Source: Gaiellasilicea sp963811885 (GTDB lineage: Bacteria; Actinomycetota; Thermoleophilia; Gaiellales; Gaiellaceae). From it: a DNA stretch of 64,000 nucleotides. Positions 15,991 through 23,682 of this stretch are shown piece by piece. A program made the translations under genes and the position numbers. Position 1 is the stretch's first letter, and the number at the start of each line of letters is the position of its first letter. Below the pieces are notes generated by a model. The model was not told the origin of the DNA, searched no databases, and saw only the letters and a program-made list of their open reading frames with translations. The DNA is taken from positions 1,054,001 to 1,118,000 of the forward strand of contig CAWETB010000015.1 of the NCBI GenBank assembly GCA_963811885.1, given 5' to 3'.

Positions 15991-16791
15991 ATGCGGCGCT
16001 TCATCCTCACGCTCGCGCTCCTCGGCGCCGCGCTCGCGGCCGCGGCGGCGCCCGCTGCGCCGACCCCGGTGCTGAAGATCGTCTTCCCGGAGGGATTCAC
16101 GGCCCGGAAGATGGCCGACCGGGTGGCCGAGGTGCGGCAGATCGCGATTCGCAAGCGCGGCGTCACGCCGCAGCTCACCGGTGCGTCCTATGCGGCGGCG
16201 ACGCGCGCCGCGAAGCCTCCGGCGGCGTTCCGTCCCTTCCTGAAGCGCGGCGGCGTCGAGGGATTCCTCTTTCCGTCGACGTACTTCTTCGAGCCCTCGT
16301 CGAGCGCGACCGGCCTCGTGGCCAGGCAGATCGAGACGTTCGAGCAGCGCTGGCGGACGGTCGACCTGCGGGCGGCGAAGGCGCGCAAGCAGACGCCGTA
16401 CGACGTGCTCACGATCGCGTCGATCGTCGAGCGCGAGACCCGGGCGCCGGCCGAGCGGAAGCTCGTCGCCGCCGTCGTCTACAACCGGCTCGAGCGCGGG
16501 ATGCCACTCGCGATCGACGCGACGATCCGGTACGGGCTCGGGATCGAAGGGACGCGCCCGATCAAGAGCTCGCACCTCCGAAGCAGCTCGCCGTACAACA
16601 CGCACCGCTTCAAGGGACTGCCGCCGACGCCGATCGCGAACCCGGGTCTCGCCTCGATGCGCGCGGCCGCGAAGCCTGCGGCCGTCGACTACCTCTACTA
16701 CGTCCGCAAGCCCGACGGCGTGCATCACTTCTTCACCGCGGACGAGCAGGAGTTCTGCGAGAAGGCCCGCGAGTACGGCTACGGCTGCTGA
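15991..16791 (+). CDS. MltG/YceG-like endolytic murein transglycosylase
   Basis: A 266-residue member of the MltG (YceG) family, which cuts nascent glycan strands and so ends peptidoglycan polymerisation. Residues 3-24 form a signal or membrane segment (ILTLALLGAALAAAAAPAA). Family motifs: VEGFLFPSTYFF (89-100), IASIVERET (142-150) with presumed catalytic Glu147, the NRLERGMPLAIDATIRYGL run, and SPYNTHRFKGLPPTPIANPGLAS. It is short for the family (usually 330-400), lacking most of the LysM-like part. It stands alone on the plus strand, facing ribH. Confidence 0.87.
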   Translation: MRRFILTLALLGAALAAAAAPAAPTPVLKIVFPEGFTARKMADRVAEVRQIAIRKRGVTPQLTGASYAAATRAAKPPAAFRPFLKRGGVEGFLFPSTYFFEPSSSATGLVARQIETFEQRWRTVDLRAAKARKQTPYDVLTIASIVERETRAPAERKLVAAVVYNRLERGMPLAIDATIRYGLGIEGTRPIKSSHLRSSSPYNTHRFKGLPPTPIANPGLASMRAAAKPAAVDYLYYVRKPDGVHHFFTADEQEFCEKAREYGYGC

Positions 16792-16794
16792 GCG

Positions 16795-17524
16795 CTAGCG
16801 CTGCGCGGCGGCGCGGAGCTGGGCGAAAACGTCGGCCATCTCGAGGCCCGTGCGGACGGCCTCGGCGCCCTTCTCGAGCCGGTCGTCGGCCTGGTCGGCC
16901 TCCTCGAGCGTGAGCACGCCGAACGCGACCGGCACGCCCGTCTCGAGCGCGGCCAGCTGGAGGCCCGACGCGGCCTCGCCGGCGACGAAGTCGAAGTGCG
17001 GCGTGTCGCCGCGGATGACGCAGCCGAGCGCGACGATGCAGGCGTAGCGGCGCGTCTTCGCGAGCGCCATCGCCGCGATCGGAAGCTCGAATGCGCCGGG
17101 GACCGGCATGACCGTGATCGCCTCGCGGGCGACCCCGGCCGACTCGAGCTCGGCGAGCGCCCCCTCGAGCAGCTTGCCGGTGACGGCGCCGTTGAAGCGG
17201 CTGACGACGACGCCGACCGCACGGCGCCCGCCCTGCGGCTTGCCCTCCAGGACGCCGTAGCCGTCCGGGACGAAGAAGTCGCCGGCGGCGTGCTCGGGCG
17301 ACTCGGTCTCCACGATCTCCTCCTGCTGCAGCTCGGCCGCGAGGCTCGCTCTCGGCGGCTTCCGCGTCGACCTCCTCGACCTCCGCGTCGACCTCCTCGG
17401 CCTCCGCTTCCTCGACCTCGACCTCGACCTCGACGTCGTCGACCTCGGCCTCCGGCGCCTCGTCCTCCTCGCCGGGCGGATCCTCGAGCGAGGGCGACTC
17501 GGGCCAGCCGTCGCGCTCGCTCAT
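16795..17524 (-). CDS. ribH: Lumazine synthase with acidic N-terminal extension (one frame break)
   Basis: 6,7-dimethyl-8-ribityllumazine synthase, the penultimate riboflavin step, often a 60-subunit shell. Core motifs are GVVVSRFNGAVTGKLLEGA, VPGAFELPIAAMAL, LGCVIRGDTPHFDFVA and FGVLTLEEADQA. The ATG at 17522-17524 overlaps the ribBA stop (ATGA), so translation should start there and add about 70 residues, very rich in Glu, Asp, Val and Ala, before the core. A frame break near 17338 joins the two parts; removing one base of a CG gives EPAAELQQEE. A start at GTG 17313 would give a normal 172-residue enzyme and remains possible. Confidence 0.87.
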
Positions 17525-18795
17525 GCCTCGGCTCCGTCGTAGAGGTCCGGATCGAAGCGGAGATCCTGGTGGTGCAGCTTGTGGCCGAGCTTCTCGCGCT
17601 TCGTGTCGAGATAGCGCCGGTTCTCGTCGTTCGGCTCGACGACGATCGGCTCCTGGGCGACCACCTCGAGCCCGAAGCCGGCGATCCCGGAGATCTTCTT
17701 CGGGTTGTTCGTGAGCACGCGGATCGTCGAGAGGCCGAGGTCGGCGAGGATCTGCGAGCCGATCCCGTACTCACGCTGGTCGGCCGCGAAGCCGAGCCGC
17801 AGGTTCGCCTCGACCGTGTCGAGCCCCTGCTCCTGCAGCTCGTACGCCTTCAGCTTGTTGAGCAGGCCGATCCCGCGGCCCTCCTGCGCGAGGTAGAGCA
17901 GCACGCCCTTCCCCTCCTGCTCGATCCGGGCGAGCGCGAGCTCCAACTGCTCGCCGCAGTCGCACTTGAGCGAGTGGAAGACATCGCCCGTCAGGCACTC
18001 GGAGTGGACGCGCACGAGCACGTCCTCCTCCCCGGCGACCTGGCCCTTGACGAGCGCGACGTGGTGCTTCCCCGTCAGCGTCTCGCGGAAGGCGACCGCC
18101 GTGAACTTGCCGTACGCAGTCGGCAGGCTGACCGACGTGATGCGCTCGACGAGCTTCTCGTGCCGGCGCCGGTACTCGATCAGGTCGGCGACCGTGATCA
18201 TCTTCAGCTCGTGCGTGGCGCAGTACTCGATCAGGTCGGGCACACGGGCCATCGTGCCGTCGTCCTTCATGATCTCGCAGACCACGCCCGCCGGGATCAC
18301 GCCCGCGAGCCGCGCGAGGTCGACGGCCGCCTCGGTCTGGCCGGAGCGCTGGAGCACGCCGCCGCGGCGCGCGCGGAGCGGGAAGATGTGGCCCGGCTGG
18401 ACGAGGTCGCGCGGCCCCGAGGACGGGTCGACGGCGACCTGGATCGTGTGCGCGCGGTCATGAGCGGAGATGCCGGTGGTGACGCCTTCGCGCGCCTCGA
18501 CCGTCACCGTGAACGCGGTGCCGAACGGCGTCTCGTTCTGGTCGGTCATCTGGCGCAGCCCGAGCTCGTCGCAGCGCTCCTCGGTCAGGCAGAGGCAGAC
18601 GAGCCCGCGTGCGTGCGTGACCATGAAGTTGACGGCCTCGGGAGTCGCGAACTGGGCCGCGATCGTCAGGTCGCCCTCGTTCTCGCGGTCCTCGTCGTCG
18701 ACGACGACGACGAAGCGCCCGGCGCGGATGTCCTCGATCGCCTCCTCGACGGTGGCGAACGGGCTCTCGGTACGCGTGTCAGCGGTCATCGTCAC
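17521..18795 (-). CDS. ribBA: Bifunctional DHBP synthase / GTP cyclohydrolase II
   Basis: A 424-residue fusion that makes both riboflavin precursors. The N-terminal half (about 20-215) is 3,4-dihydroxy-2-butanone-4-phosphate synthase, with DDEDRENEGDL, THARGLVCLCL and HDRAHTIQ. The C-terminal half is GTP cyclohydrolase II, with its zinc cysteines in SECLTGDVFHSLKCDCGEQ, then YLAQEGRGIGLLNKL and LTNNPKKI. The frame is intact. It overlaps ribE upstream (GTGA) and ribH downstream (ATGA), the tight core of the rib operon. Confidence 0.97.
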   Translation of the reverse strand: MTMTADTRTESPFATVEEAIEDIRAGRFVVVVDDEDRENEGDLTIAAQFATPEAVNFMVTHARGLVCLCLTEERCDELGLRQMTDQNETPFGTAFTVTVEAREGVTTGISAHDRAHTIQVAVDPSSGPRDLVQPGHIFPLRARRGGVLQRSGQTEAAVDLARLAGVIPAGVVCEIMKDDGTMARVPDLIEYCATHELKMITVADLIEYRRRHEKLVERITSVSLPTAYGKFTAVAFRETLTGKHHVALVKGQVAGEEDVLVRVHSECLTGDVFHSLKCDCGEQLELALARIEQEGKGVLLYLAQEGRGIGLLNKLKAYELQEQGLDTVEANLRLGFAADQREYGIGSQILADLGLSTIRVLTNNPKKISGIAGFGLEVVAQEPIVVEPNDENRRYLDTKREKLGHKLHHQDLRFDPDLYDGAEA

Positions 18796-19382
18796 GGCGG
18801 CATGCTACCCGGCGCCGCATCGGCGGACGACGTGCGGGCGAGCCGCTCGGCGTACTTGGCGAGCACGTCGACCTCGACGTTGACGAGGTCGCCGGGCACG
18901 CGTTCGGAGAGTGTCGTCTCGGCGAGCGTGTGCGGGATCAGCGCCACCTCGATCCCGTCCTCGTGGAGAGCGGCGACCGTCAACGAGACTCCGTCGACGG
19001 TGATCGAGCCCTTCTCGGCGCAATAGCGAAGCAGCTCGGGCCCGAGCGCGATCCGCACGCGCACGCCGTCTCCCTCGGGCTCGACGGCGATGACGCTGCC
19101 GGTGCCGTCGACGTGGCCCTGCACCTGGTGGCCGCCGAGCGGGTCGCCGGCCCGCAGCGCAGGCTCGACGTTGACGCGGCCGGCGAACTCCTTCACGCGC
19201 GAGACCGTCTCCGGCACGACGTCGAAGGAGAGCCGCCCCGGCTCCACCGCGACGACGGTCAGGCAGACGCCGTCGATCGCAATCGAGTCGCCGAGCTCGG
19301 CCGTCGTCGCCGATTCGACCACGAGCCTGGCGCCGTCATACGAGGCGACGTTTCCCACTTCCCGGACGAGCCCGGTGAACAC
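18792..19382 (-). CDS. ribE: Riboflavin synthase alpha chain
   Basis: Riboflavin synthase, 196 residues, which dismutates two lumazines into riboflavin. It starts with the family signature MFTGLVREVG (GTG start) and has two lumazine-binding halves, with IDGVCLTVV and GHQVQGHVDGTG in and after the first and VDGVSLTVA in the second; the end is VDVLAKYAERL. It sits 9 bases after ribD. The TAG stop of ribD is also the first half of a TAGTCT box 6 bases before the ribE GTG, so ribE-ribBA-ribH may have a leaderless promoter of their own. Confidence 0.96.
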   Translation of the reverse strand: MFTGLVREVGNVASYDGARLVVESATTAELGDSIAIDGVCLTVVAVEPGRLSFDVVPETVSRVKEFAGRVNVEPALRAGDPLGGHQVQGHVDGTGSVIAVEPEGDGVRVRIALGPELLRYCAEKGSITVDGVSLTVAALHEDGIEVALIPHTLAETTLSERVPGDLVNVEVDVLAKYAERLARTSSADAAPGSMPP

Positions 19383-19388
19383 GCCGAC

Positions 19389-19394
19389 AGACTA
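19389..19394 (-). promoter_or_regulatory. -10-like box TAGTCT of ribE, overlapping the ribD stop
   Basis: TAGTCT on the minus strand, 6 bases before the ribE GTG. Its first three bases are the TAG stop codon of ribD. Confidence 0.4.
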
Positions 19395-20327
19395 CGGCTC
19401 GCGGACGTACGCCTCGAGCAGGACGTCCTCGCCGACCTGACGGCTCGTCAGGTGCGTCAGCTTCAGCGGCTGCTCCAGGCCCGGGACGACCAGCGGCCCG
19501 TCGCCCGAGAGCCTCGGCGCGACGAAGAGCAGCAGCTTGTCGACCAGCCCGGCCTCGAGAAACGCGCGTGCGAGCGTCGGGCCACCCTCGAGCAGCAGCG
19601 ACTGGACGCCCTCGCCGGCGAGCGCGCGCAGCTCGTCCTCGAGCGAGGCGCTGCGCAACTCCAGCTCCGAGCCCTCGGGGAGCGGCCCGGTGCCGAACGC
19701 GAGCCGGCGCGGCTGCCGCGGCGCGTCGACGTCGCGTGCATCGAGCCGGGGGTTCTCGAGCCGGACGGTGCCCATCCCGACCGCGACCGCGTCGGAGGCG
19801 GCGCGGAGCTCGTGGACGAGCCGGCGGGACTCCTCGCCCGAGACCCAGCGCTCGCCGGGCACGGTGACGCGGCCGTCCAGCGTGGCCGCCGCTTTGTAGG
19901 TGACGAACGGGCGCCCCAGCGAGGCCCAGGTGCGCCACGCCTCGTTCTGGCGACGCGCCTCGAAGCTGTCCACCAGCTCGGTCTCGACGCCCTGTTCGCG
20001 CAAGCGCGCGAGACCGCCGCCGGCCTCCGGGTTGGGATCGAGCGACCCCGCCACGACGCCGTGAATCCCGGCGGCGAGCACGGCGTCGACGCAGGGCGGC
20101 GTCGTGCCGTGGTGGACGCACGGCTCCATCGTCACGTAGAGCGTGGCGCCGCGCGCCTGCTCGCCCGCCGCGGCGAGCGCGACGACCTCGCCGTGGCGCC
20201 CGTCCGCCTCGGTCGCGCCCTCGCCGACGACGCGGCCGTCCGCGACGACGACGGCCCCGATCGTCGGCTTCGGATACGCCCTGCCGTCGGCTTCCGCTGC
20301 GAGCTCCAATGCCCGCTGAAGGCTCAT
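19392..20327 (-). CDS. ribD: Riboflavin biosynthesis deaminase/reductase RibD
   Basis: RibD, 311 residues, carries the second and third steps of riboflavin synthesis. The N-terminal zinc deaminase has His45 and Glu47 (HGEVVAL), Cys70 (TMEPCVHHG) and Cys79. The C-terminal part, from about 145, is the NADPH reductase (GRPFVTYKAAATLDGRV, GEESRRLVHELRAASDAVAVG, LLLEGGPTLARAFLEAGLVD). The ATG at 20325-20327 overlaps the rpe stop (ATGA) and fits the family N-terminus. The reading frame is intact. Confidence 0.96.
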   Translation of the reverse strand: MSLQRALELAAEADGRAYPKPTIGAVVVADGRVVGEGATEADGRHGEVVALAAAGEQARGATLYVTMEPCVHHGTTPPCVDAVLAAGIHGVVAGSLDPNPEAGGGLARLREQGVETELVDSFEARRQNEAWRTWASLGRPFVTYKAAATLDGRVTVPGERWVSGEESRRLVHELRAASDAVAVGMGTVRLENPRLDARDVDAPRQPRRLAFGTGPLPEGSELELRSASLEDELRALAGEGVQSLLLEGGPTLARAFLEAGLVDKLLLFVAPRLSGDGPLVVPGLEQPLKLTHLTSRQVGEDVLLEAYVREP

Positions 20328-21000
20328 GCCAGCGCTTGTACCAGCCGCCGATACGTCCGCGTGAGGTCCTCGAAGCCGAAGATGCCGGTGCCGACGACGA
20401 GCAGGTCCGCCCCGGCCTCGTGCGCGGCGCGGACGTTCTCCGCCTTGACGCCTCCGTCGACCTGGACGAAGCAGTCGACGAGCTCGCGCGTGCGTGCGAG
20501 CCGCTCGTAGGCGTCCTCCATGAACTCCTGGCCCCCGTAGCCAGGGTTGATCGACATGCAGAGGCAGAGATCGGCGCCCTCGTTGGCGGCCTCCGCAGCC
20601 ACCTCGACCGGCGTCTCGGGACTGAAGGCGATCCCGACTTCGAGCCCGTGCTCGCGCGCGCGGGCGATCACGTCCCCGACGTCGTCCACGGCCTCGACGT
20701 GGAAGGTGACGCTGTCGCGCGCCCGACTCGGCGAGCTCCTGGAAGTGGTGCGCCGGGTCGTCGACCATCAGGTGGCAGTCGATCCGACCGCCGAGCTCGT
20801 GGATGTGCGGCGCAATCGAGCGGAGCACGACCGGGCCGAACGTCACCGGTGGGACGAAATGCCCGTCGCCGACGTCGAAGTGGAAGACGCGTGCGCCGGC
20901 GTTCGCAACGATGCTCGATCTGCTCGCCGAGTCGCCAGAAGTCCGCCGCGTAGAGCGACGGCTCGATCTCGACCGTCCGCACCCAGTCGCGCCAGCCCAC
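20324..21000 (-). CDS. rpe: Ribulose-phosphate 3-epimerase (two frame breaks)
   Basis: Rpe, about 224 residues, interconverts ribulose-5-P and xylulose-5-P; ribulose-5-P is also the substrate of the DHBP synthase encoded downstream. Read from a GTG at 20998-21000: VEIEPSLYAADFWRLGEQIEH, then after a break near 20911 VANAGARVFHFDVGDGHFVPPVTFGP and DCHLMVDDPAHHF. After a second break near 20720 come DSVTFHVEAVDD, INPGYGGQEF and VDGGVKAENV. Deleting one base of a CG at each site restores family spacing exactly. The usual DVMDGHF is DVGDGHF here. It lies between rsmB and ribD. Confidence 0.9.
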
Positions 21001-21009
21001 GCCGCGATC

Positions 21010-22224
21010 CTACGGCCCGGTGCGGAGGCGGGCGATGAAGAAGCCGCTCGTGCCGTGGACGTGCGGCAGCGTCTGCAGGAACTCCGGCCGGCTCGGATGC
21101 CGGAACTGCGCCCAGCCCTCGATCGGCTCGACCGCGAGGCCCGACGCGTCGACGACCCGCTCTGCCTCGTCTGCGTTGATCGTGCAGACCGAGTAGACGA
21201 TCGTGCCGCCGGGCCGCACGCGCTCGGCGGCCGCCTGCAGCAGCTCGAGCTGGAGCTCGGGCAGGGGCTGCGAGCGCCAGCGCAGGTCGGGACGGGCGGC
21301 GAGGACGCCGAGCCCGGAGCACGGCGCGTCGACGAGCGCTCGGTCGAAGCCGGTCAGCTCCGGGGGCAGCGAGCGGCCGTCCGCGTGGACGACACGGACG
21401 TTCGCGGCGCCGAGACGGTCGACGTTCTCCTGGAGCTCGCGGGCACGCGCCTCGTTCGCCTCGACCGCGGTCACCTCGCCCGCGAGCATCGTCGTCTTGC
21501 CGCCGGGAGCGGCGCACAGGTCGAGGATGCGCTCGCCGTCCTGCGAGCCGACGACGAGGCCGGCGAGCTGCGAGCCGCGGCTCTGCGGCCAGATCTCGCC
21601 TCTTTGCAGGGCTTTCTCGTCGACGCGCGCGACCTCGTACGCGCCGGGGATGTCCGTCGGCTTCCCGTCCGGGACCGGCCCCCGGACATGCCGGACCACC
21701 GTCGGCGGCGGCTCGTTCTGCGCCCGCATCAGCGCCAGCGCCGCTTCCTCGCCGAGGTCGCGCCGCCAGACGTCCCACATCCAGTCCGGGTAGGAGTGCT
21801 TGAGCGGCCCCTCCGGCAGCTCCGCCAGCAGCCGCTCGATCCCGTCTCCGACCCGGCGGAGCACGGCGTTCGTGAACGGGACGGCGCGCTCGAGCCGCGC
21901 GCGGCGGACGAGCTCCACCGATTCGTTCACCGCGGCGTACCGGGGCACGCCGCCGAGGAAGCCGAGCTGGTAGGCGCCCAGCCGGAGCGCCGCGAGCACG
22001 GGGGCATCGAGCTTCCGGACGGGCCGCTTGCCGAGCGTCTCGATCGCGTGGTCGAGCGTCCGCGCCCGCTGAACCGTCCCGAAGGCGAGCTGCCGCGCGA
22101 GTGACCGGTCGCGGTCGTCGAGCTTCTCGGACGCGGTGCGGAGCGCGCGGTCCGCGTAGGCGTCGTCCTCGAAGACGCGGCGGACGACCTCGTATGCCGC
22201 CGCCCGCGCCGGCGCGATGCTCAC
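21010..22224 (-). CDS. rsmB: 16S rRNA (cytosine967-C5)-methyltransferase RsmB
   Basis: RsmB, 404 residues, methylates C967 of 16S rRNA. The N-terminal 140 residues are a NusB-like RNA-binding helical domain (ARAAAYEVVRRVFEDDAYAD, ALRLGAYQLGFLGGVPRYAAVNESVEL). The C-terminal part is the SAM methyltransferase, with LDLCAAPGGKTTMLA, the catalytic Cys motif VDAPCSGLGVLAARPDLRW and the second Cys in YSVCTINADEAE. The GTG start (22222-22224) overlaps the fmt stop. The frame is intact over the full family length. Confidence 0.95.
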   Translation of the reverse strand: MSIAPARAAAYEVVRRVFEDDAYADRALRTASEKLDDRDRSLARQLAFGTVQRARTLDHAIETLGKRPVRKLDAPVLAALRLGAYQLGFLGGVPRYAAVNESVELVRRARLERAVPFTNAVLRRVGDGIERLLAELPEGPLKHSYPDWMWDVWRRDLGEEAALALMRAQNEPPPTVVRHVRGPVPDGKPTDIPGAYEVARVDEKALQRGEIWPQSRGSQLAGLVVGSQDGERILDLCAAPGGKTTMLAGEVTAVEANEARARELQENVDRLGAANVRVVHADGRSLPPELTGFDRALVDAPCSGLGVLAARPDLRWRSQPLPELQLELLQAAAERVRPGGTIVYSVCTINADEAERVVDASGLAVEPIEGWAQFRHPSRPEFLQTLPHVHGTSGFFIARLRTGP

Positions 22225-23006
22225 CGCAGGCCGCGGAGAAAGGCGTCGTACGGCATCCGCTTCCCGCCCTCCGGCTGCACCTCGACCGGCACGAGCTCGC
22301 CGTCCTCGAGCCGCGCCTTCCAGATCGTGACGCGGCGTCCGTCCAGCTCGCCGCGGGCGCCGATGTGCGGCGACAGCGCCCGGATCCGGTTCAGGCTCTC
22401 CTCGGGCCGCGAGAGGTCGAGCTCGCGGTCGGCGGCCTCGATCTTGGCCGCGTAGGTGGGCTCGCCCTCCTGCGGCGCGAACGACGGGCTCGGCAGCACC
22501 TCGTCGAGCAACTCGACGGCGAGCTCGGCCGACCGCGCGTAGACGCTCCCAGCGTCGTCCGCCGCCGTCAGCGGGAACGCGCGCTGCGCCGCGATCGGGC
22601 CGGCGTCGAGCTCCTTGACCGTCTCGTGGATCGTCACGCCCGTCTCGCGGTCGCCGGCGAGCAGCGCCCGCTCGACCGGAGCAGCGCCGCGCCAGCGCGG
22701 GAGGAGCGACGGGTGGACGTTGAGCCACAGCCCTTTCGCGAGCAGGCTCTCCGGGATCAGCAGGCCGTAGGCGGCGACGACGACCGCGTCACCGGGGAGC
22801 TCGAGCTCCGCCGTCGGCCGCTCGGGTTGCAGCACCGGGATCCCCAGCCGGTCGGCGACGACCTTCGCGGGCGGTGCGGCGAGCTTGCGGCCGCGCCCTG
22901 CCGGGCTGTCGGGCCGGGTCAGCAGCGCGGCGACGTCGTGCCGGGCGGCGAGCCGCTCGAGCACGTCGGCGCCGAAGGGCGCCGTGGCGGCGACGGAGAT
23001 CCTCAC
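22221..23006 (-). CDS. fmt: Methionyl-tRNA formyltransferase
   Basis: Fmt adds a formyl group to initiator Met-tRNA. This copy has 261 residues, against about 310 in most bacteria; the C-terminal tRNA-binding domain is cut back. Motifs present: AAYGLLIPESLL, LNVHPSLLPRWRGAAPV, TGVTIHETVKELDAGPI, YAAKIEAADRELDL. It opens the fmt-rsmB-rpe-rib operon from a GTG. A TAGCCT box ends only 5 bases before it. The partner deformylase gene def lies directly upstream, separated by a hairpin. Confidence 0.92.
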   Translation of the reverse strand: MRISVAATAPFGADVLERLAARHDVAALLTRPDSPAGRGRKLAAPPAKVVADRLGIPVLQPERPTAELELPGDAVVVAAYGLLIPESLLAKGLWLNVHPSLLPRWRGAAPVERALLAGDRETGVTIHETVKELDAGPIAAQRAFPLTAADDAGSVYARSAELAVELLDEVLPSPSFAPQEGEPTYAAKIEAADRELDLSRPEESLNRIRALSPHIGARGELDGRRVTIWKARLEDGELVPVEVQPEGGKRMPYDAFLRGLR

Positions 23007-23011
23007 GGAGG

Positions 23012-23017
23012 AGGCTA
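23012..23017 (-). promoter_or_regulatory. -10-like box TAGCCT of the fmt-rib operon
   Basis: TAGCCT on the minus strand lies 5 bases before the GTG of fmt, in the gap after def. Confidence 0.45.
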
Positions 23018-23057
23018 TCCGGGCCGCGAAGCTGGCCCCTTCAGGGGTCCTGCGAGG

Positions 23058-23079
23058 CTGATTCGCTTCCGCGGATCAG
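23058..23079 (-). terminator. Hairpin after def
   Basis: A 9-bp stem with one wobble pair and a 4-base loop, 10 bases after the def stop and ahead of the fmt promoter box. No T tract follows. It fits a terminator separating def from the fmt operon. Confidence 0.4.
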
Positions 23080-23089
23080 TCGTCGCTAG

Positions 23090-23668
23090 TCACAGCGCGC
23101 GTAGGGTCGCGAGCGCGTCCTTGCGCGACTCGTCGTCCGTGCGCTCGAGCATGAGCACGCCGTCGAGGTGATCGAGCTCGTGCTGGACGACGCGTGCGTC
23201 CATGTCCTCGAGCTCGAGCTTCAGCGGCGCGCCCGTCACGTCCTGGCCCTCGATCGTCACCTCGAGCGCGCGCTCCACCGGTACGAGCACCCCCTGCAGC
23301 GAGAGGCAGCCCTCGTCGGCGGTCTCCGTCGACCGCGACCGCTTCGTGATCTCAGGGTTGACGATCGTCGTCACGTCCTCGTCGTCGGCGAGCTGGAAGA
23401 CGAACAACCGCTGCAGCACGCCGACCTGCGTTGCGGCGAGCCCGACCCCGCGCGCGTCGTGCATCAGGTGGCCCATCTTCTCGGCGAGCCGTGCCAGGTC
23501 GTCGTCGAACTGCTCGACCTCGCGCGCCCGCATCCGCAGGACGGCGTCCGGGTACTGGCGGATCTGCGCCAGCGCGAGGCGGCGACGCGCACGCTCCTGC
23601 GCGTCGAGCTGCCGCTCGTCGACCTCGTCGCCGCCCTCGGGTGCTGGATGAACGTCCGTCTCGGACAT
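23090..23668 (-). CDS. def: Peptide deformylase
   Basis: Peptide deformylase, 192 residues, removes the formyl group from nascent proteins. The three signature motifs are intact: GVGLAATQVG (74-83), EGCLSL with metal ligand Cys121, and QHELDHLDG with ligands His163 and His167 and catalytic Glu164. The first 35 residues are an acidic, variable extension (PAPEGGDEVDERQLDAQERA). The ATG start has no Shine-Dalgarno, but a TACACT box sits 7 bases upstream. It lies between priA and fmt, so formylation and deformylation genes are adjacent. Confidence 0.96.
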   Translation of the reverse strand: MSETDVHPAPEGGDEVDERQLDAQERARRRLALAQIRQYPDAVLRMRAREVEQFDDDLARLAEKMGHLMHDARGVGLAATQVGVLQRLFVFQLADDEDVTTIVNPEITKRSRSTETADEGCLSLQGVLVPVERALEVTIEGQDVTGAPLKLELEDMDARVVQHELDHLDGVLMLERTDDESRKDALATLRAL

Positions 23669-23675
23669 GCGCGCG

Positions 23676-23681
23676 AGTGTA
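23676..23681 (-). promoter_or_regulatory. -10-like box TACACT of def
   Basis: TACACT on the minus strand lies 7 bases before the def ATG, close to the priA stop (23683). Confidence 0.45.
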
Positions 23682-23682
23682 G

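Noticed and set aside
16795..23006. FMN riboswitch upstream of the rib operon
   Set aside because: The gaps ahead of fmt, rpe, ribD and ribE are 10-80 bases or overlaps, too short for the aptamer.
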